Shown here: positions 13,646-26,617 of the stretch, in pieces
How the letters are laid out: each line of letters opens with the position of its first letter
Numbering within the stretch: position 1 is the first letter of the stretch
Origin: Sycobia sp. Sy_11
Lineage: Eukaryota; Arthropoda; Insecta; Hymenoptera; Epichrysomallidae
Assembly: GCA_018907035.1 (NCBI GenBank)
Contig: JACCIC010000169.1
Coordinates: 611,001 to 675,000 of the forward strand
Direction of reading: 5' to 3'
Length of the DNA stretch: 64,000 nucleotides
Position numbers and translations under genes: made by a program
Notes under the pieces: model-generated
Told to the model about the DNA's origin: nothing
The model's input: only the letters and a program-made list of their open reading frames with translations
The model's database searches: none

Positions 13646-15378
13646 TACGTTTTCTATATATACATAATCGTTATAAACTGTATAATTAAATAAAGTGCAT
13701 GCTATTTTATTAATACTTGACGTACGAAGCATAGCGACTAATAACTTCATTCATTTTGAAAGAAATTCATTTTTTTTAAATATGCTATAACATTTGTCTC
13801 ACTTACTCTATTTGATAAGTATAGATTTATGAAAAAATTTCTATGTCTGTGAGCTTTCTTCATCTATTTCACAATGACTACTTATTATCTAATGAAATAT
13901 ATAAAAAAAAACCAATATCTTCAGCATCAACCGCTACATCGCTTATAATAAAATTATTTAATTTGTTTGAGATGTTCATAATTGCTGTATTAAATTTATT
14001 AGCTAGCCATTAATGTTTTATCAAGAATTTCAGAGTATTATTTTCGATATAATAGATTGTTTTACAATTTCAGATAAATGTGCATTTACGAATAGATAGT
14101 GTAATTTTTTGGAGATCTTTCTTGTTTGAGATACATGATGATCGTCTACGTTTTATAAAATTTTGAGCGCATTTAGTTTCAACGGACTATATTGAATCAA
14201 ATTTCGAATCTCACATTTCTCTAATGTTTTCCGCAATGAACTGAACTTTACGATGAAGAAATATTTACACATAAATCTGATCTTTAAAGTTCCATATTTA
14301 CGATTTCCGATTCAGAAAAAATTTCCATTATGCGGTTTATAAAAAAAAAATTCAATTGAAACAAATACATATTTTGCAAAAAGCCGTTCGCATTGTCGAG
14401 TTACCAGGATTGGAACTAGATCGTTGCCCAGCGTTTTGAAATATTCAATGTCATATTTATGATTTTGATTAGTTTGTACCGATTATTTTAAACTTTGAGT
14501 CTTTCGAAAAATGTACTGTCGAAAAATATTGACAATTTAATTCGTAGTCTTATAGGAGTTAAATTGATTATTATTCCTAAGCGAAACCAGAAGGAATTCT
14601 TAAAAAAATATTATATTTTTGATTCCGAGAATTCTACTAAAATCGTAAAAACTTTGCTATACCGGATTTCGATAAAATCAAAAGAGCGATGAAGTGGCAT
14701 ATGATTACTGTTTTTCGCATAACTATTGCTAAATTTTTCTCTTTTTTAGCAGCTCTAACACAATTTCATAGACTTTTACTTACTATGTAATTATAGTATA
14801 TAAACCTTAAAATAATTAGGAAGGGTTGAACATTCATATCATAGGTACTGCTACAGTGCCATTTTGAAATCCGTCAATAAAGCCCCAGTTGATGAGGCAT
14901 TAAATTTGTAACGTTCGATACATCAAATTAAAAAAATACTGTTTTAATCGAATCATTGCACACATAAAAACAAACAGTACTCCACACTTATGAAACAAAT
15001 TATCATAAAGCGTATAATATATAGAATCATATAATATGCAAGGTTCGTGTATTTCAAAATCAGAAACTATCAGAACGGAATAAATAATTAAATAATGGCA
15101 TCAAAACTGTATGTGTGTATAATATTTCTTATAAATCAAATATTCAAGCAAATATATAATTTGAATATTATTACTTTGTTTTTATAAAAATACATCATAA
15201 TAAAACTGTTTTACTCCTTCAAGAAACCTGCTTCAAAATATTCTGAAACATTGCAGAATGCACTATGATAATAAGAGATTGTTGAACATATAATAATTAA
15301 GTTGAGAAAACATTAGTCATAGTCTGTATTTGGATTTTGTGAAAGTGATAAATAATTTTTGGTAATGTTTGTAAGTAA

Positions 15379-15807
15379 GATTATGAATGGTCTAATTCTG
15401 AAAACGAGCTTCTTTCCTGTGCAAAGCTTCCTGGCTTTCGAAGCATCCCTCCAAGACCTGAGGCCCGATGTTGTAACATCTCAAATCCCTGCCTTAATCC
15501 ATCATTGAATGATGATTCCGATCTTGAAGTGCTTGAACCGAAGAGACGTATTTACAGTTCACTTAGTAGTAAACATTTTCTTATATGAATTGATAGTGTC
15601 TAATAACAAATAAATTTCTATTTCAAAAAGCTATTAGTGCAAGAAGCTAGGAGTCTTAGGCAGGAAGTTTTTCAAGACGTCTCGAAAAATTATTTTAACT
15701 CAAAGTCCACTTCAAGCCGCCCATACTCCAATGCAATTCAAAAATCAACGAATTGCAAAATAAAAGTAATAATGAATTTAGATGCCGTTCGGAAGATTAT
15801 AATTTAA
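15379..15807 (+). pseudogene. Unidentified decayed reading frame
   Basis: A single frame is open for 69 codons (15379-15585), meets three stops close together (15586, 15601, 15604), then stays open for a further 66 codons to TAA at 15805. The content is protein-like and GC-richer than its surroundings: LPGFRSIPPRPEARCCN, then DDSDLEVLEPKRRIYSSL, then LLVQEARSLRQEVFQDVSK. No family recognised. There is no start codon or splice site that settles its limits. Confidence 0.35.
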
Positions 15808-16680
15808 TAGTCTCTTTAAATAGCGTCAATTTTATAGCAGGTGTGCAATGGCTGTGTGAGTAGAGATTATAAGATATAGATTGATATGACAAATACTAAA
15901 CGAATGTATCCTTTTATTAGAGCTAAATTTTCATTATTTGAAGCAAAAGCCTCCTTGTTAAAAATATTGTACAAATTTCTGCGTTTTAAAACTATCATTA
16001 GGTGGATTTTTAATAACATAATAACATACGAGAACATTTTTCAAAAAAATAATAATTAATAAATCTCATATATAAATCAATCACTTGCTTTTTCTTTGCT
16101 TTTCGTAGTAATGTTGATAATAATAGTTTTATCGTTTTAAGTTCTTTAAATATTATACCATTCAACGTATATAAGAAATAATTTGTTGCTTTGTATATAA
16201 GATTAACAAGTCTTTTTTGAAAACTGTTCTAATATTAATATTTTATTACATTACTATAAACAATTTACATTACTATAATTGCTAAAATTTATTTAATATA
16301 AAAGATATTGAGATTTTCAATGACTTGATATTCACTGTACAATAAATTTTACCCCAATTGATTATTATAGAAGGATTTCATTTGGTAAATGATAGATTAC
16401 GCTAACTTCATGTACTTAACTTACAAAGGAAAAACTGCTTTAAAGCTTAAAAAAATCCAATATACCGCTAAACGGTTAATTTTGGGTTATCAGATCAGCA
16501 CTTCTACCAACGTATTATTGGCAAAATTAAAATATATGAATATCAAAAACAAGAATAAATATTTATACAGCAGTTATTTCTGTCGAGTCTACCTAATTAG
16601 AATGTACCTGTCTATAGCACAATAATGAAGCCTTTAAAAAGTTTTGAAAATTTCAAACGTAAAAGAATATAAGTTATATA

Positions 16681-16681
<1 letters not shown>

Positions 16682-16721
<40 letters not shown>
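16682..16721. repeat. AT microsatellite
   Basis: Lies between the LINE thumb remnant and the MITE. Confidence 0.95.
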
Positions 16722-16723
<2 letters not shown>

Positions 16724-16734
16724 AACATGTTAGA

Positions 16735-16972
16735 TAAAAAACATGTCTGTTCTTAAGTAAATATTTTTTTGTTTTGTATCAAGTAAGTTATTTTCTTAAA
16801 TTCAGAAAGTACTTCATAGATGAAGGAAATATTTTCTTGACGCAAGAAGAAGTCTACTTAAATCAAACCATCTGTTCTTAAATCCAGTGAATATTTACTT
16901 AATGTAAGAAAATAATGGACTTGGTACAAAATAAGTAAATATTTATTTAATATTAGACATTTTTCTGTGTAT
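16735..16972. mobile_element. Short inverted-repeat element (MITE) inserted in the LINE
   Basis: Arms at about 16735-16805 and 16897-16972 are imperfect inverted copies. Left AACATGTCTGTTCTTAAGTA and right (reverse complement) AAAATGTCTAATATTAAATA, both continuing through AAATATTT, TTTTGTAYCAAGT and RTTATTTTCTT. About 238 bases, no coding capacity. No target duplication could be defined with confidence. Confidence 0.6.
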
Positions 16973-19628
16973 AATGTGTAGTTATTATTAGATTTAATTG
17001 CGATCCTACATCGATATTCAGTATATTTTACAGGTGTATTTTAAGAAGTATCAGCGTAAATTTAGACATATATGTATAGATTTTATATTTATAACAGACT
17101 TTAAATCCTAAAAGCTCTAGATTATTTAATCACTAATCATAATGCTGAAACTATCTTTACCGACAGCAGCAAAACAACTGGTGCAAATTTCGTAGGCTCA
17201 GCCGGCTTCGCACCTTTTTTTAAATATTGCTATTTGAAAGAGGTATTAGCAAACTAGGATATAAATTTACTGCTAAATATTTAACATAAAATAATGAACT
17301 CGATGTTGCTTTAAAAAATAACAACTATAATATAATCGCAATCATTGGTGTCTTCAGCTCTCTCAAAAACTTAAAACCTACAAAACTGAACATCAAAACT
17401 TGAACGAACCAACCAACTAACAAAAACAGCCCCCTATAAACAACTCTCAAGCAATTGTCGTATCTTTTTGCAGAGATTCCAAAATCTTCACTATAAATAC
17501 GAGTAAAATTATAAAAAAAAACAGCTATACCAGGTCACAGAATAATTCATATAGTTTCTTAACCCATACAATTCCTGATTCACGTACTTTCACCTCCCAA
17601 TACATGATATATAATTACAATGAACAGATGAAAAGGATTATAAATTTGTAGATTCGCTTGGATTAATATTATTGATAAGCCGTCTTGTATATATAACTCC
17701 TATATGAACAAGATGTTGATCATCATATACTGTGGCAGTTTTCAATGTATGACAAATAAAGAGAAACTCTTCTCAATCAACTCAAAAATAAGCAAGTGTA
17801 CCTTTTGACGAGAATCAGAAATTATTAGTTAATATGCAACTTTCCTGTGTAACATTCTGTATAATTTTTTTTCAAAGTCCTCCATAAAATAATGAAATTT
17901 TTGTGCTTATTTTTTAATGATTCAACAATAAATATATAATGAAATAGATTAATAAAAAGTTAATAAAGCTTATTTAATAAAAAAAATTTATGTAACTAAA
18001 CCGACGTAAACTATATAAAGGAATTAATTGAAATAAATTGGTAAAATAAATTACAACAGATGATGCCTATATAATACTATAGTAATACTGATAAGGTTTC
18101 AGTTATAGATATTGCATAATATACGTTCGACTGTTGCCCAAATGTCTTGCGGAACGAAATGGTATTGTTTAGGCCTGAGCACATGATTTAAAATGTTCAA
18201 TCATTGTGATTATTAAACCATACAGAGCTAAATTAATTTTTTTTTATATAGGTAAGAACTCGTAAAACAGTTTTTGAGTCATACAAATACATTTGACAAA
18301 ATACCATTAAGTATATACGAATACATGTAAATTGCAATAAATAAAAAAATTTAGTTTATTTCAAGGATAAAAAAGTATTAATTGAAACAATTAACTATAA
18401 TAATGCAAACAAAATGCAAGCAAAATGATGTTATTTTTTTAATTTTACATTTTATTTCAATAAAACGTTTGAAAAAGTTACATTATTATGCTTTATATTA
18501 TATATTATGTTATCGTAGACATGCTTAAATAAAAACATTTATAGTACATAAAAGTTACTATTAATAAAGTTTATCTTCATATTACGACATAAATATGACA
18601 TTAATAGAAGGTTGCTACACAAGCTGAACATATGAAATGAATTTCTTTGACAAATCTAAGAGTGAATAATTCTCACAAGACACAAAGTCATAAATGATAT
18701 AATGAGATATAAAAAGTCTATCGTTTATGAATTTTTATAATTAATTTTTGATACTTTACTCAAAAAATGAACGTGAATACTTTACTTATTCGAAGGTAAT
18801 AATTATTTGCCATAATAATGTTCAGTTCTACACTGCATAAACATTAATTTATAGAATCTATCGGGACAAGCATAGGAGAGATTCCAACGCACCCAGCGTA
18901 TTATATAGGCTTTCTTTCGACTAGATATGACTTGTCATCGTGACAATGTGACTTAGAGACGTCTGTAATTAAAAAGATGTCTTAAAATAGATCAATGCCT
19001 GATTAATGAGAGGAAGCATCAAAAGATAGGACTTTAACTATAGAGTGTTGAGAGAAAATATAGTAGTATCTCAAAAAAACTTGTAATCTTTTTTTAGAAC
19101 ATCGAGAATCTTTATTTTGTAATAATGGTAAATATGGTTTATATATAAAGCTGAATTGTTTATTAATGCATATTTATTCAAAGTTTACTGCAGAGAAGCA
19201 AGGAAAAATATGTGATTGTATTTTTACTATCAGTACCCGTTGTTAAAAAGATGGACGTGTATTGTTATGGCTTGTTGAAAAGTTGCAAAAAAGACTTGAA
19301 AACATGTTAATGGAGATAATGAAACTTTTCAGTTTGATTTTTCTAAAAAATTAGAGTTAAAAAATATAACAAGAAATTTTCATGATTAACATAAGATTCA
19401 CCAGATTGTCAACTAAATCCCAAGGAATCTGAACGGAAATATGAAATTATCTCCAAAAATATAGATACAATTGGATACATCAATTCCAAAAAACTATTGT
19501 GATGTTTCATGAAATGGTCAATAAGTAATGTAGCTGTTATAGTGAGTTTTAATGAAAAAATACCTTTTTTCTCTTACACAAAGTCAAGTCAGTCTGTTAT
19601 ATAAAAGAACGAAAAGAGCATCGTATTA

Positions 19629-19630
19629 AA

Positions 19631-19728
<98 letters not shown>
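19629..19728. repeat. (CT)n(AT)n compound microsatellite
   Basis: About 55 bases of CT switch directly to about 40 bases of AT. Confidence 0.95.
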
Positions 19729-19729
<1 letters not shown>

Positions 19730-21896
19730 CCCTTTCCCTTCGTAATAGATATTATATAGTATGGATATTATCCTTTCAAAAGTATATTCATATCTGAAGA
19801 TTTTAAATTTTGTTACTAATTAGAAATACTGACGCGTTAAAAGAAAATCACGAAAAACCATTGTATTCTTTGCCTATGATCTTTATGCAATTAAAAAAAT
19901 ATTGTATACAAATTTTTTTAACATAATAATTAATTATTGAATAAATCATAAATATTTTTGTATCCTACTTTGTGCCTTCTAAACCTAGTACTCCTTAGAA
20001 AATTATCAAAGTATTTGAAAATATATACTGTATAGGAATAATTTTTACCATAATTTCCATTTGAAATTCATATAAAATTTTGGTAATATATTTTACATTT
20101 TTTTGAAATGATTATTTAAGACGAATAGAATATTTTTTTATTTGCATGTTTAAAAATATTTTTTCATCTAAACTATCCAATAAATTATATTAAAATTTTT
20201 AACATTTATAATATAATTTGTAAAAATGCAAACAAAATAATTTATAAAATATAATTATTTTAATAGATATTCAGTTTTTTTACGATTTAATAAAATATAA
20301 TGAGCAGATTAGTTTAATAAACGAGCATATTAAAACTTTTTTTAGAGTGTGAAAAAATATTGAATCTACAAATTATTTCAATGAATAAAGTATTCGACTA
20401 TGAAAATCCTAATTGAAAATGACTAAAAAAGCATTTCCCTCCGTAAAAAGCACAGAAATCTTCATACTAATAATTTCTTTTTAATTATAAAGTAATTTTT
20501 ATGAATGTTGGAAATTTTTCGTCACAAATCTAAGACATTCTTATAAATGATGTGTAGTAAAATGTGAAATATAGAACAGCAAATATTTCCATTTAGAAAA
20601 ATTTAACTTATACGTTTGGTGTCTAATATACATAATATAATGCAGAGGCCGTCAGATGCCTCATAATTATTTGTAGTTTTGTTTACTGATTTTTTTCTGT
20701 AAATTACTCATCAACTTAGAAAATAATAATGCTACTTAAAGAAAAATAAAAAAATATGGGTTTCTTTTAAATATTTATCTCATATAATATTTAGATGTTT
20801 ACGTAATTATTTTTTAATTGCAAAGGGATAAAATCGTGAAAATATACTCTATACTAAAATTTTATAATTTACTTATGTATTCTCAATCGCCTAAGTAACT
20901 TTATAATTTAAAAACTTACCTATTACTGTAATATGTGGAAAAGACTTACGTGTTTGCATTTTGTCCTTTACCGACTTTGCATGCGCATAATATCAATATC
21001 TCAATTTCTTGTTATTTTCTCGTGAATTGTATTAGAAGTTTTAACCATTTTTGCACTGCTGTTTCAGAAGATAATTGCAAAACTCATCACACAGGTATTT
21101 TCACAAACTGAATTTATCCCTTATCTAATAATAAACTCATAACACAGTTGGTACTCTGTCATTTTATATATATATTTATATTGACGTGCATTTGTGCTTG
21201 AGTAGGCTGCATCTACTTTTTGAATCTATCTTTTTTTTACAAGCTCTTATAAAATTGGATATAACTCGCAGGGCACGATACGTCAACCCAATCATCGATC
21301 CAAGACTAATTACATTAAAAAAAAACTCCTTCGAACCCTCGATCACACACGCAAGCTTTGAAATAAAATTGAGTACGCAAATATAATAAATTTTTTGTAA
21401 CAGGCTATCGGCAAATTGTAGAGTCACAAGAAAAATCTATGTTGCAGAAAGAAAGAGTAAAAATATAGCTGTGATAAGTACTAAACATATACTAAAATAT
21501 CTTTGATGTAATTGACAGTAGAAGAATATTTCTCGGATCTGTATATTTATTACGACTGTTTTTTAAGTAATTTTACCGTGTCATTTATTTAAAGGTATAG
21601 AAAAAGTTAACAGCTCCATAGAGGAGCTACATAATTATGTACTATTCATGTTTCTTTCTGACATATTAGTTTTCACTATGTATGTCGGAAGAGAAGATGT
21701 ACTCCGTTTTACCTCTCAGTTCCCAATCAGTATTGGAATCGGTAATAGGCTAATGGTGGATTTACAAACATGGCAAAAAAATTTAGTAATAGTAAACGGG
21801 TTGAAACTATATTTATTACTGTTAGTTTATTTCAAATAACAAATAATAATAATAATAATAATTTGTCCACTGTAGCTTGGTAGAACATTAAATCAG

Positions 21897-21898
<2 letters not shown>

Positions 21899-21942
<44 letters not shown>
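21899..21942. repeat. AT microsatellite
   Basis: Preceded by a short AAT run at 21841-21861. Confidence 0.95.
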
Positions 21943-21944
<2 letters not shown>

Positions 21945-22007
21945 ATTTTAAAAAATTTTATTGATTGTTTTAGGGCTGCGCGTATTCTTATGTATATAAT
22001 TATTATA

Positions 22008-22034
22008 TATAAGTGTACAACCTGTACACTTATA
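22008..22034. repeat. 12-bp stem, 3-base loop hairpin
   Basis: TATAAGTGTACA, ACC, TGTACACTTATA. A partial third copy of the stem (TAAGTGTATCACCTG) follows at about 22041. Confidence 0.8.
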
Positions 22035-22208
22035 GGATAATAAGTGTATCACCTGATCAATTCTACAACGATTTTATTTTTTATTAATATGCATTTCATT
22101 TTAGACTAGCAATATAAAAATGAATCATAGAGTGGCTTTACGACCTCTCTTTAGCTGAAAAAATACATATGTTGTATAAAGAGCTATCAGAATTGTAATA
22201 ATTAGTAA

Positions 22209-22212
<4 letters not shown>

Positions 22213-22267
<55 letters not shown>
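22213..22267. repeat. AT microsatellite
   Basis: Uninterrupted AT dinucleotides. Confidence 0.95.
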
Positions 22268-22273
<6 letters not shown>

Positions 22274-22669
22274 GTATATAGTGCTAAATCTATAAAAATT
22301 GGTTAGTTGGCAGTGCACTGGGAGAAAAGCCATTGTAAATGATGTATCAAAGTATGCCACAGAAGATATTGCGATTTCATGAAAATTTTTTACAATATCG
22401 AGATATTGTTATTAATTGAACATAACTGCTTCTGTAGCAATCAAGGGTGTTACAGCAGTGAAAGATCAAAGAAGACTAATGTATCATTAATATTTATTAC
22501 GAATAGGCCAGTGAATTTCATATAGATTCTAGTTGTTAAACAGTTTCGTTAAAAGGCAACATTTGTGAATGAAAATATTTAACATAAATTATAAGTAAAT
22601 AATTTTTTTTTAAGTAATCGATTTAGATTAAAATGCTATAATGTATAATTTATTTTGATCTACATTTTT

Positions 22670-23170
22670 CAGCCCCCCCCCCCATCATTTTTTCTTGGGA
22701 CCTACACCTCGCTAAAGTCTACACCTCGCTAAAATCCGTAACACCGCCCCAGATGCACGGACACGTTGCTGGCACTTAAAGTGGGAGCATGATAAACTAC
22801 TTTACTGCATTAATTATTTTTGATTTGGCTTCAAAAATTTATTTGATCCTAAATATGTAATATACATTATATTATAGCTATCTTGCGCGAGAATTTTTTC
22901 GAGGAGAGCTTATTTAGCATTTTTTATCTTTGAACCTTTAGACTCCAATAATGTATAGATAATAATAACATTTGAGATTTTTAAGAATCTAATTCGCTAA
23001 ACTCTGCTGCACTTATTTATGCTATTATATAAACCGGATCGAACTTTAAAATCAGCTAAAGTACATTTATTGTTTTTCCGGTGTAAAATCTCTTTATTAA
23101 AAAAAAAATGTAATTTTTCAAATTTAGGCGAGGGGTTAGGCCCCTTCCTTAAATTTTTACGCGGCCCCTG
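22670..23170. mobile_element. Possible hAT-like MITE with eroded ends
   Basis: Left end starts CAG followed by a C-run; the right end finishes GCGGCCCCTG. The sub-terminal parts are inverted relatives: reverse complement of the left has TTTAGCGAGGTGTAGGTCCC, the right has TTTAGGCGAGGGGTTAGGCC. CAG...CTG ends are typical of hAT elements. The expected 8-bp duplication is not visible. Confidence 0.35.
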
Positions 23171-23989
23171 ACTACAGTATATATTGTGTACATTACTGTT
23201 ATAGTTTGCCTATCTCTAAGTATTTAGTATTATATCATGCAATGTGATTTAGTAAGAAAGAGGGAAAAGATTTATCTCATAATCGGAGGAAATTTTTTGG
23301 AATAATAATTTATTTTCAAATAATTTACTAAAATCTATAACTCATATGCTTATACTATCAGTATATTAAATGTCAAATATCTTGATCACATTTTTTTAGA
23401 AAAACTTAGTTTTAAAGCAAATTTCTTTTGTAATAAATTCACGTGTAATATATGAATTTGTTTATACCTAAGGTGAAAACTATATATCGAATGGAATCAT
23501 ATATACACATCAGCAGTGGGTAAATGGACTAACATTTTTTTCGATATCTGAAGCTTATACTTAAGTTCTAATATAAAATAAAAATGTGTATTATATTGGG
23601 TACATGTTTTTTTCTTCGTATAGATATAGTGTTCCTAAAATTTTCAGATCGCACACTTAATAATAGCACATCAATGTAGCGCTTCTGTATATAAACACAA
23701 ACATACACATCGTGTGTTGTTCTTTCGATTGTTCTGAGCATAAGAGTCCAATGTTTTCAATCGCACCTATTAAATCGCCCTATACATGTAGTGTGAATTT
23801 GTGAAGCTTGTGCGAATTTTCTACCCCCATTCTGCCTTATAATCTTCGGTCAAACCACAAAGCTGTACTCACGTGTCATAATCCATTTCTTAATATCCGT
23901 AATAAACGAGTCTCTTCGATTCTATATAGCTTAGCTCCGCGGGAAAAAGATCGAAGAATTATATGTATATAGGCAACGTAAAATCCGTC

Positions 23990-24400
23990 TTCCAACCCCG
24001 AACAAGTACCGGAGATCGAAATTATTCTTATTCCCGCATGATTTTTCGATCTGCGCGAACCCGCGAATGTTAATAATTGTCTCCGATCCCGTTAACACTC
24101 CCCTCTTGCGCGCTCGGGACTTTCGACACGACTCCCTAGGTCGTGGCGGATCTTACCCAACGATTTACCCCGATATTGCTTATATACAGAGCCTGCTTTA
24201 CGAAAATCGCGCGCGTGCGCACGCTTCTCTTTCCCGCTTCCTCCTTCTGTCTTCTTTTATATACGACAGAAATTGCTCGATCTGGTGTACATAGATTTGT
24301 TTACGAACGCGTTCGGGCTTAATATGCATCTTTGAATAGTGCGCATGACCTTGAATATTCGCGCGCGCGTGCAGTATTATACATATATGTGCCTGTATAT
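23990..24400. promoter_or_regulatory. Moderately GC-rich patch, possible regulatory DNA
   Basis: CpG content rises around 24050-24370 (CGCGCGCGTGC near 24361) between AT-rich stretches, with TATATAC motifs at about 24181 and 24258. The open frames have no recognised content. Confidence 0.2.
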
Positions 24401-24401
24401 A

Positions 24402-24463
<62 letters not shown>
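24401..24463. repeat. AT microsatellite with GTAT end
   Basis: AT dinucleotides ending in a few GTAT units. Open frames on both strands across it are translated repeat. Confidence 0.95.
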
Positions 24464-25884
24464 AAATTTGCAAAGTCTACTCGAATGATAAAAAATTTCT
24501 TGACTTTACCAACGTGGTAATCAGGTCGGTAACCTACTTTCAAAATATACATCATCAACTTCGCGCGGGTGCTCAAAATATTATACACGCATTGATATAA
24601 TATAAAGATATAATTCGCACGATGTAAAACCATATATCATATATATAATAATCCTCTATCTGTTTTCAAAGAGTTTTTTATGTAAGCCCTTGTATGTTTA
24701 ATGAACTGCTTTCTTAGAGAATATATTTAATAATTAGCTAATTGTGTAATATATGTATGTAATAATATTTAAATTAAGTGATAACTTCAAAAGTATAAAT
24801 ATACCGTGATACAAATTTCATAAATTAGAAACAATTAGAAACAGAAATATATATATATATATATAGTTGATATCGTATGTTCTCCGCAAGGTATACTTAA
24901 TAAAATAAATTTAAATAAACCCTTTGGTTCTAATAACATCTTGTTTTTTATTTCATTAGCGCGAATAAAAAATTATTTGTACACACAGTGCACTTTTAGA
25001 CTAGAATAATGTTGCAATATTTAAGAACCTTCTTCCATACGGTGGTATTGTGAAATGTAAAACAAAGCCAAACCAATAAAAGGTAAAATTTCAATAAATC
25101 TTTTAGTCATTATATAAAATAACAATAGAATATAAATATAGCACTGACAGTAACAATACATTTATAGAAATAGAAAAATAAAATGTTTGAAAGAATTTAC
25201 CGAAGTCATAAAACCCCACATGAATATATTATATGTATTAAATGTATTGTGAATATGTAAATGTTTTGAATACATGTAAATTTTGAAAGACAATCAGTGG
25301 CAAATTTCTTACGAGGATCGATGGTCAGTTGCATAGATCTGAAGCTAAACCCACGACTCGCATAAGGTGCTGGATTATAAGTAGAAGATCGTACAGATTT
25401 GTGGAAATATGTACGTTGTGTACAATTTTTTACCCTACAGTTATCACTAGAAACAGGAATTTTATATAAATTAATTCAGTAAATTAAGTTATAAAATTTT
25501 TTTCAAATTTTATTTAGTTTTGACTCTGCTTGTTATGTTGTGTAGATTCAGTTGTTTTATTTTGATATATGCAAATATAAATTATCTATATATACCAATT
25601 AAATGCCAAAATTACCGAAGATAAATACAAATGTCTATGTATTTATAAGTATCAGTTCAATCAGCTGACACAATATATATCGATTAGTGGGTCACTTTTG
25701 CTTTAAGTTCTCAATAATGTGGTTTGTAAAATCACCGCACGATTTGCATAGTAAAGAAATTACAGGTTGTTAAAAATTTTAATTAGGTGGCCTGAAACTT
25801 TTTTATGCAATCTGGAATAAATAATAGAGCCATACATAGATTTATTGTTCAGATGATTTTCATAATGCATTTACTTAAAAATTA

Positions 25885-26005
25885 ATTAAAAATTTATAAT
25901 TTGCTTTAAGAACCAAATAACTTTATGTAACGACTTTTTATTGGTTGAATGATATTTTGCTTTTATAACCAAATAACTTTTACAATAATAGTTTTTGTAA
26001 ACTTA
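25885..26005. repeat. Imperfect tandem duplication of about 60 bases
   Basis: TTTGCTTTAAGAACCAAATAAC near 25902 and TTTGCTTTTATAACCAAATAAC near 25957 lie in the same orientation with diverged sequence after each. Confidence 0.5.
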
Positions 26006-26617
26006 TGGAAAGTGGTGTAAAACTAATAAATGAAATCTTATTAAAACGCTCATTGTTTATTATTGTTATTTAAAAGTAACTTAAAAAATAGAAGAATTGG
26101 GTTATGTTATTGTACAAACAGGAAAAATAATTATTTTTACCATGAAATTGAAATAACATTAGATTGAAATCAATGTATATCATTGAATTACATTTCAATT
26201 TTTATATTTATATCAAGTCTCGTACCAATTATCATTCTGAACTTATGTGTTTGTTTACCAATTAGATCCAGGTGATTTTCTTCTTCGAAAGTTGGGCTAA
26301 TAGAAAACTCGCGAATGGCTAGCTATTACAAATAGAAATACAGTTTTCCGTATGTTTTCAAAGTTTTAAATACCAGTCTCAAACTTTGATGTTTCTGGTA
26401 GAAAGAAATTAAGGACATCCAAGAATAATGTAAAGAATGAACATACCATTCGACAGCATCTGTCATATACCCAAATGGCTACCGAATAAACAAGAGGGAA
26501 AGATATCAGGCAATTGTTATTGATGATGTAGAAAGACTCCTAATAAAAAACTATGCACTAATGATCGGTAAAAAATAGGCTTAGCCATTCGACTCACACT
26601 CCACATTCTAGAGCATG

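Larger units (their letters stand above)
8856..15378. other. AT-rich non-coding DNA
   Basis: Holds the SINE tail, the palindrome and simple repeats. 9420-9600 is somewhat less AT-rich, with a short frame I cannot identify. A fragment at 14395-14440 has a weak box B on the minus strand. No gene supported. Confidence 0.45.
16389..17830 (+). pseudogene. LINE 3' half (RT thumb, RNase H, C-terminal cysteine motif), decayed
   Basis: 16389-16625 resembles the RT thumb of jockey/I-type LINEs (LKKIQYTAKRLILGYQISTS, cf. KLQxIQNxAxRxxLGYxxSTPTNV). RNase H begins at 17159 with TDSSKTTGANFVGSAGFAP, containing the first RNase H aspartate. At 17680-17800 a C-terminal segment in shifting frames fits the C-x-C / H-x-L-x-C / Y-D-K-x-R-E pattern at LINE ends. 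Stops are frequent throughout. A MITE (16735-16972) and an AT microsatellite interrupt it between thumb and RNase H. Confidence 0.65.
17831..22669. other. AT-rich non-coding DNA
   Basis: Simple repeats and one small hairpin only. No exon or family recognised on either strand. Confidence 0.5.
23171..26600. other. AT-rich non-coding DNA with one GC-richer patch
   Basis: Apart from 23990-24400 and the tandem duplication near 25.9 kb, nothing is recognisable. Confidence 0.45.
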
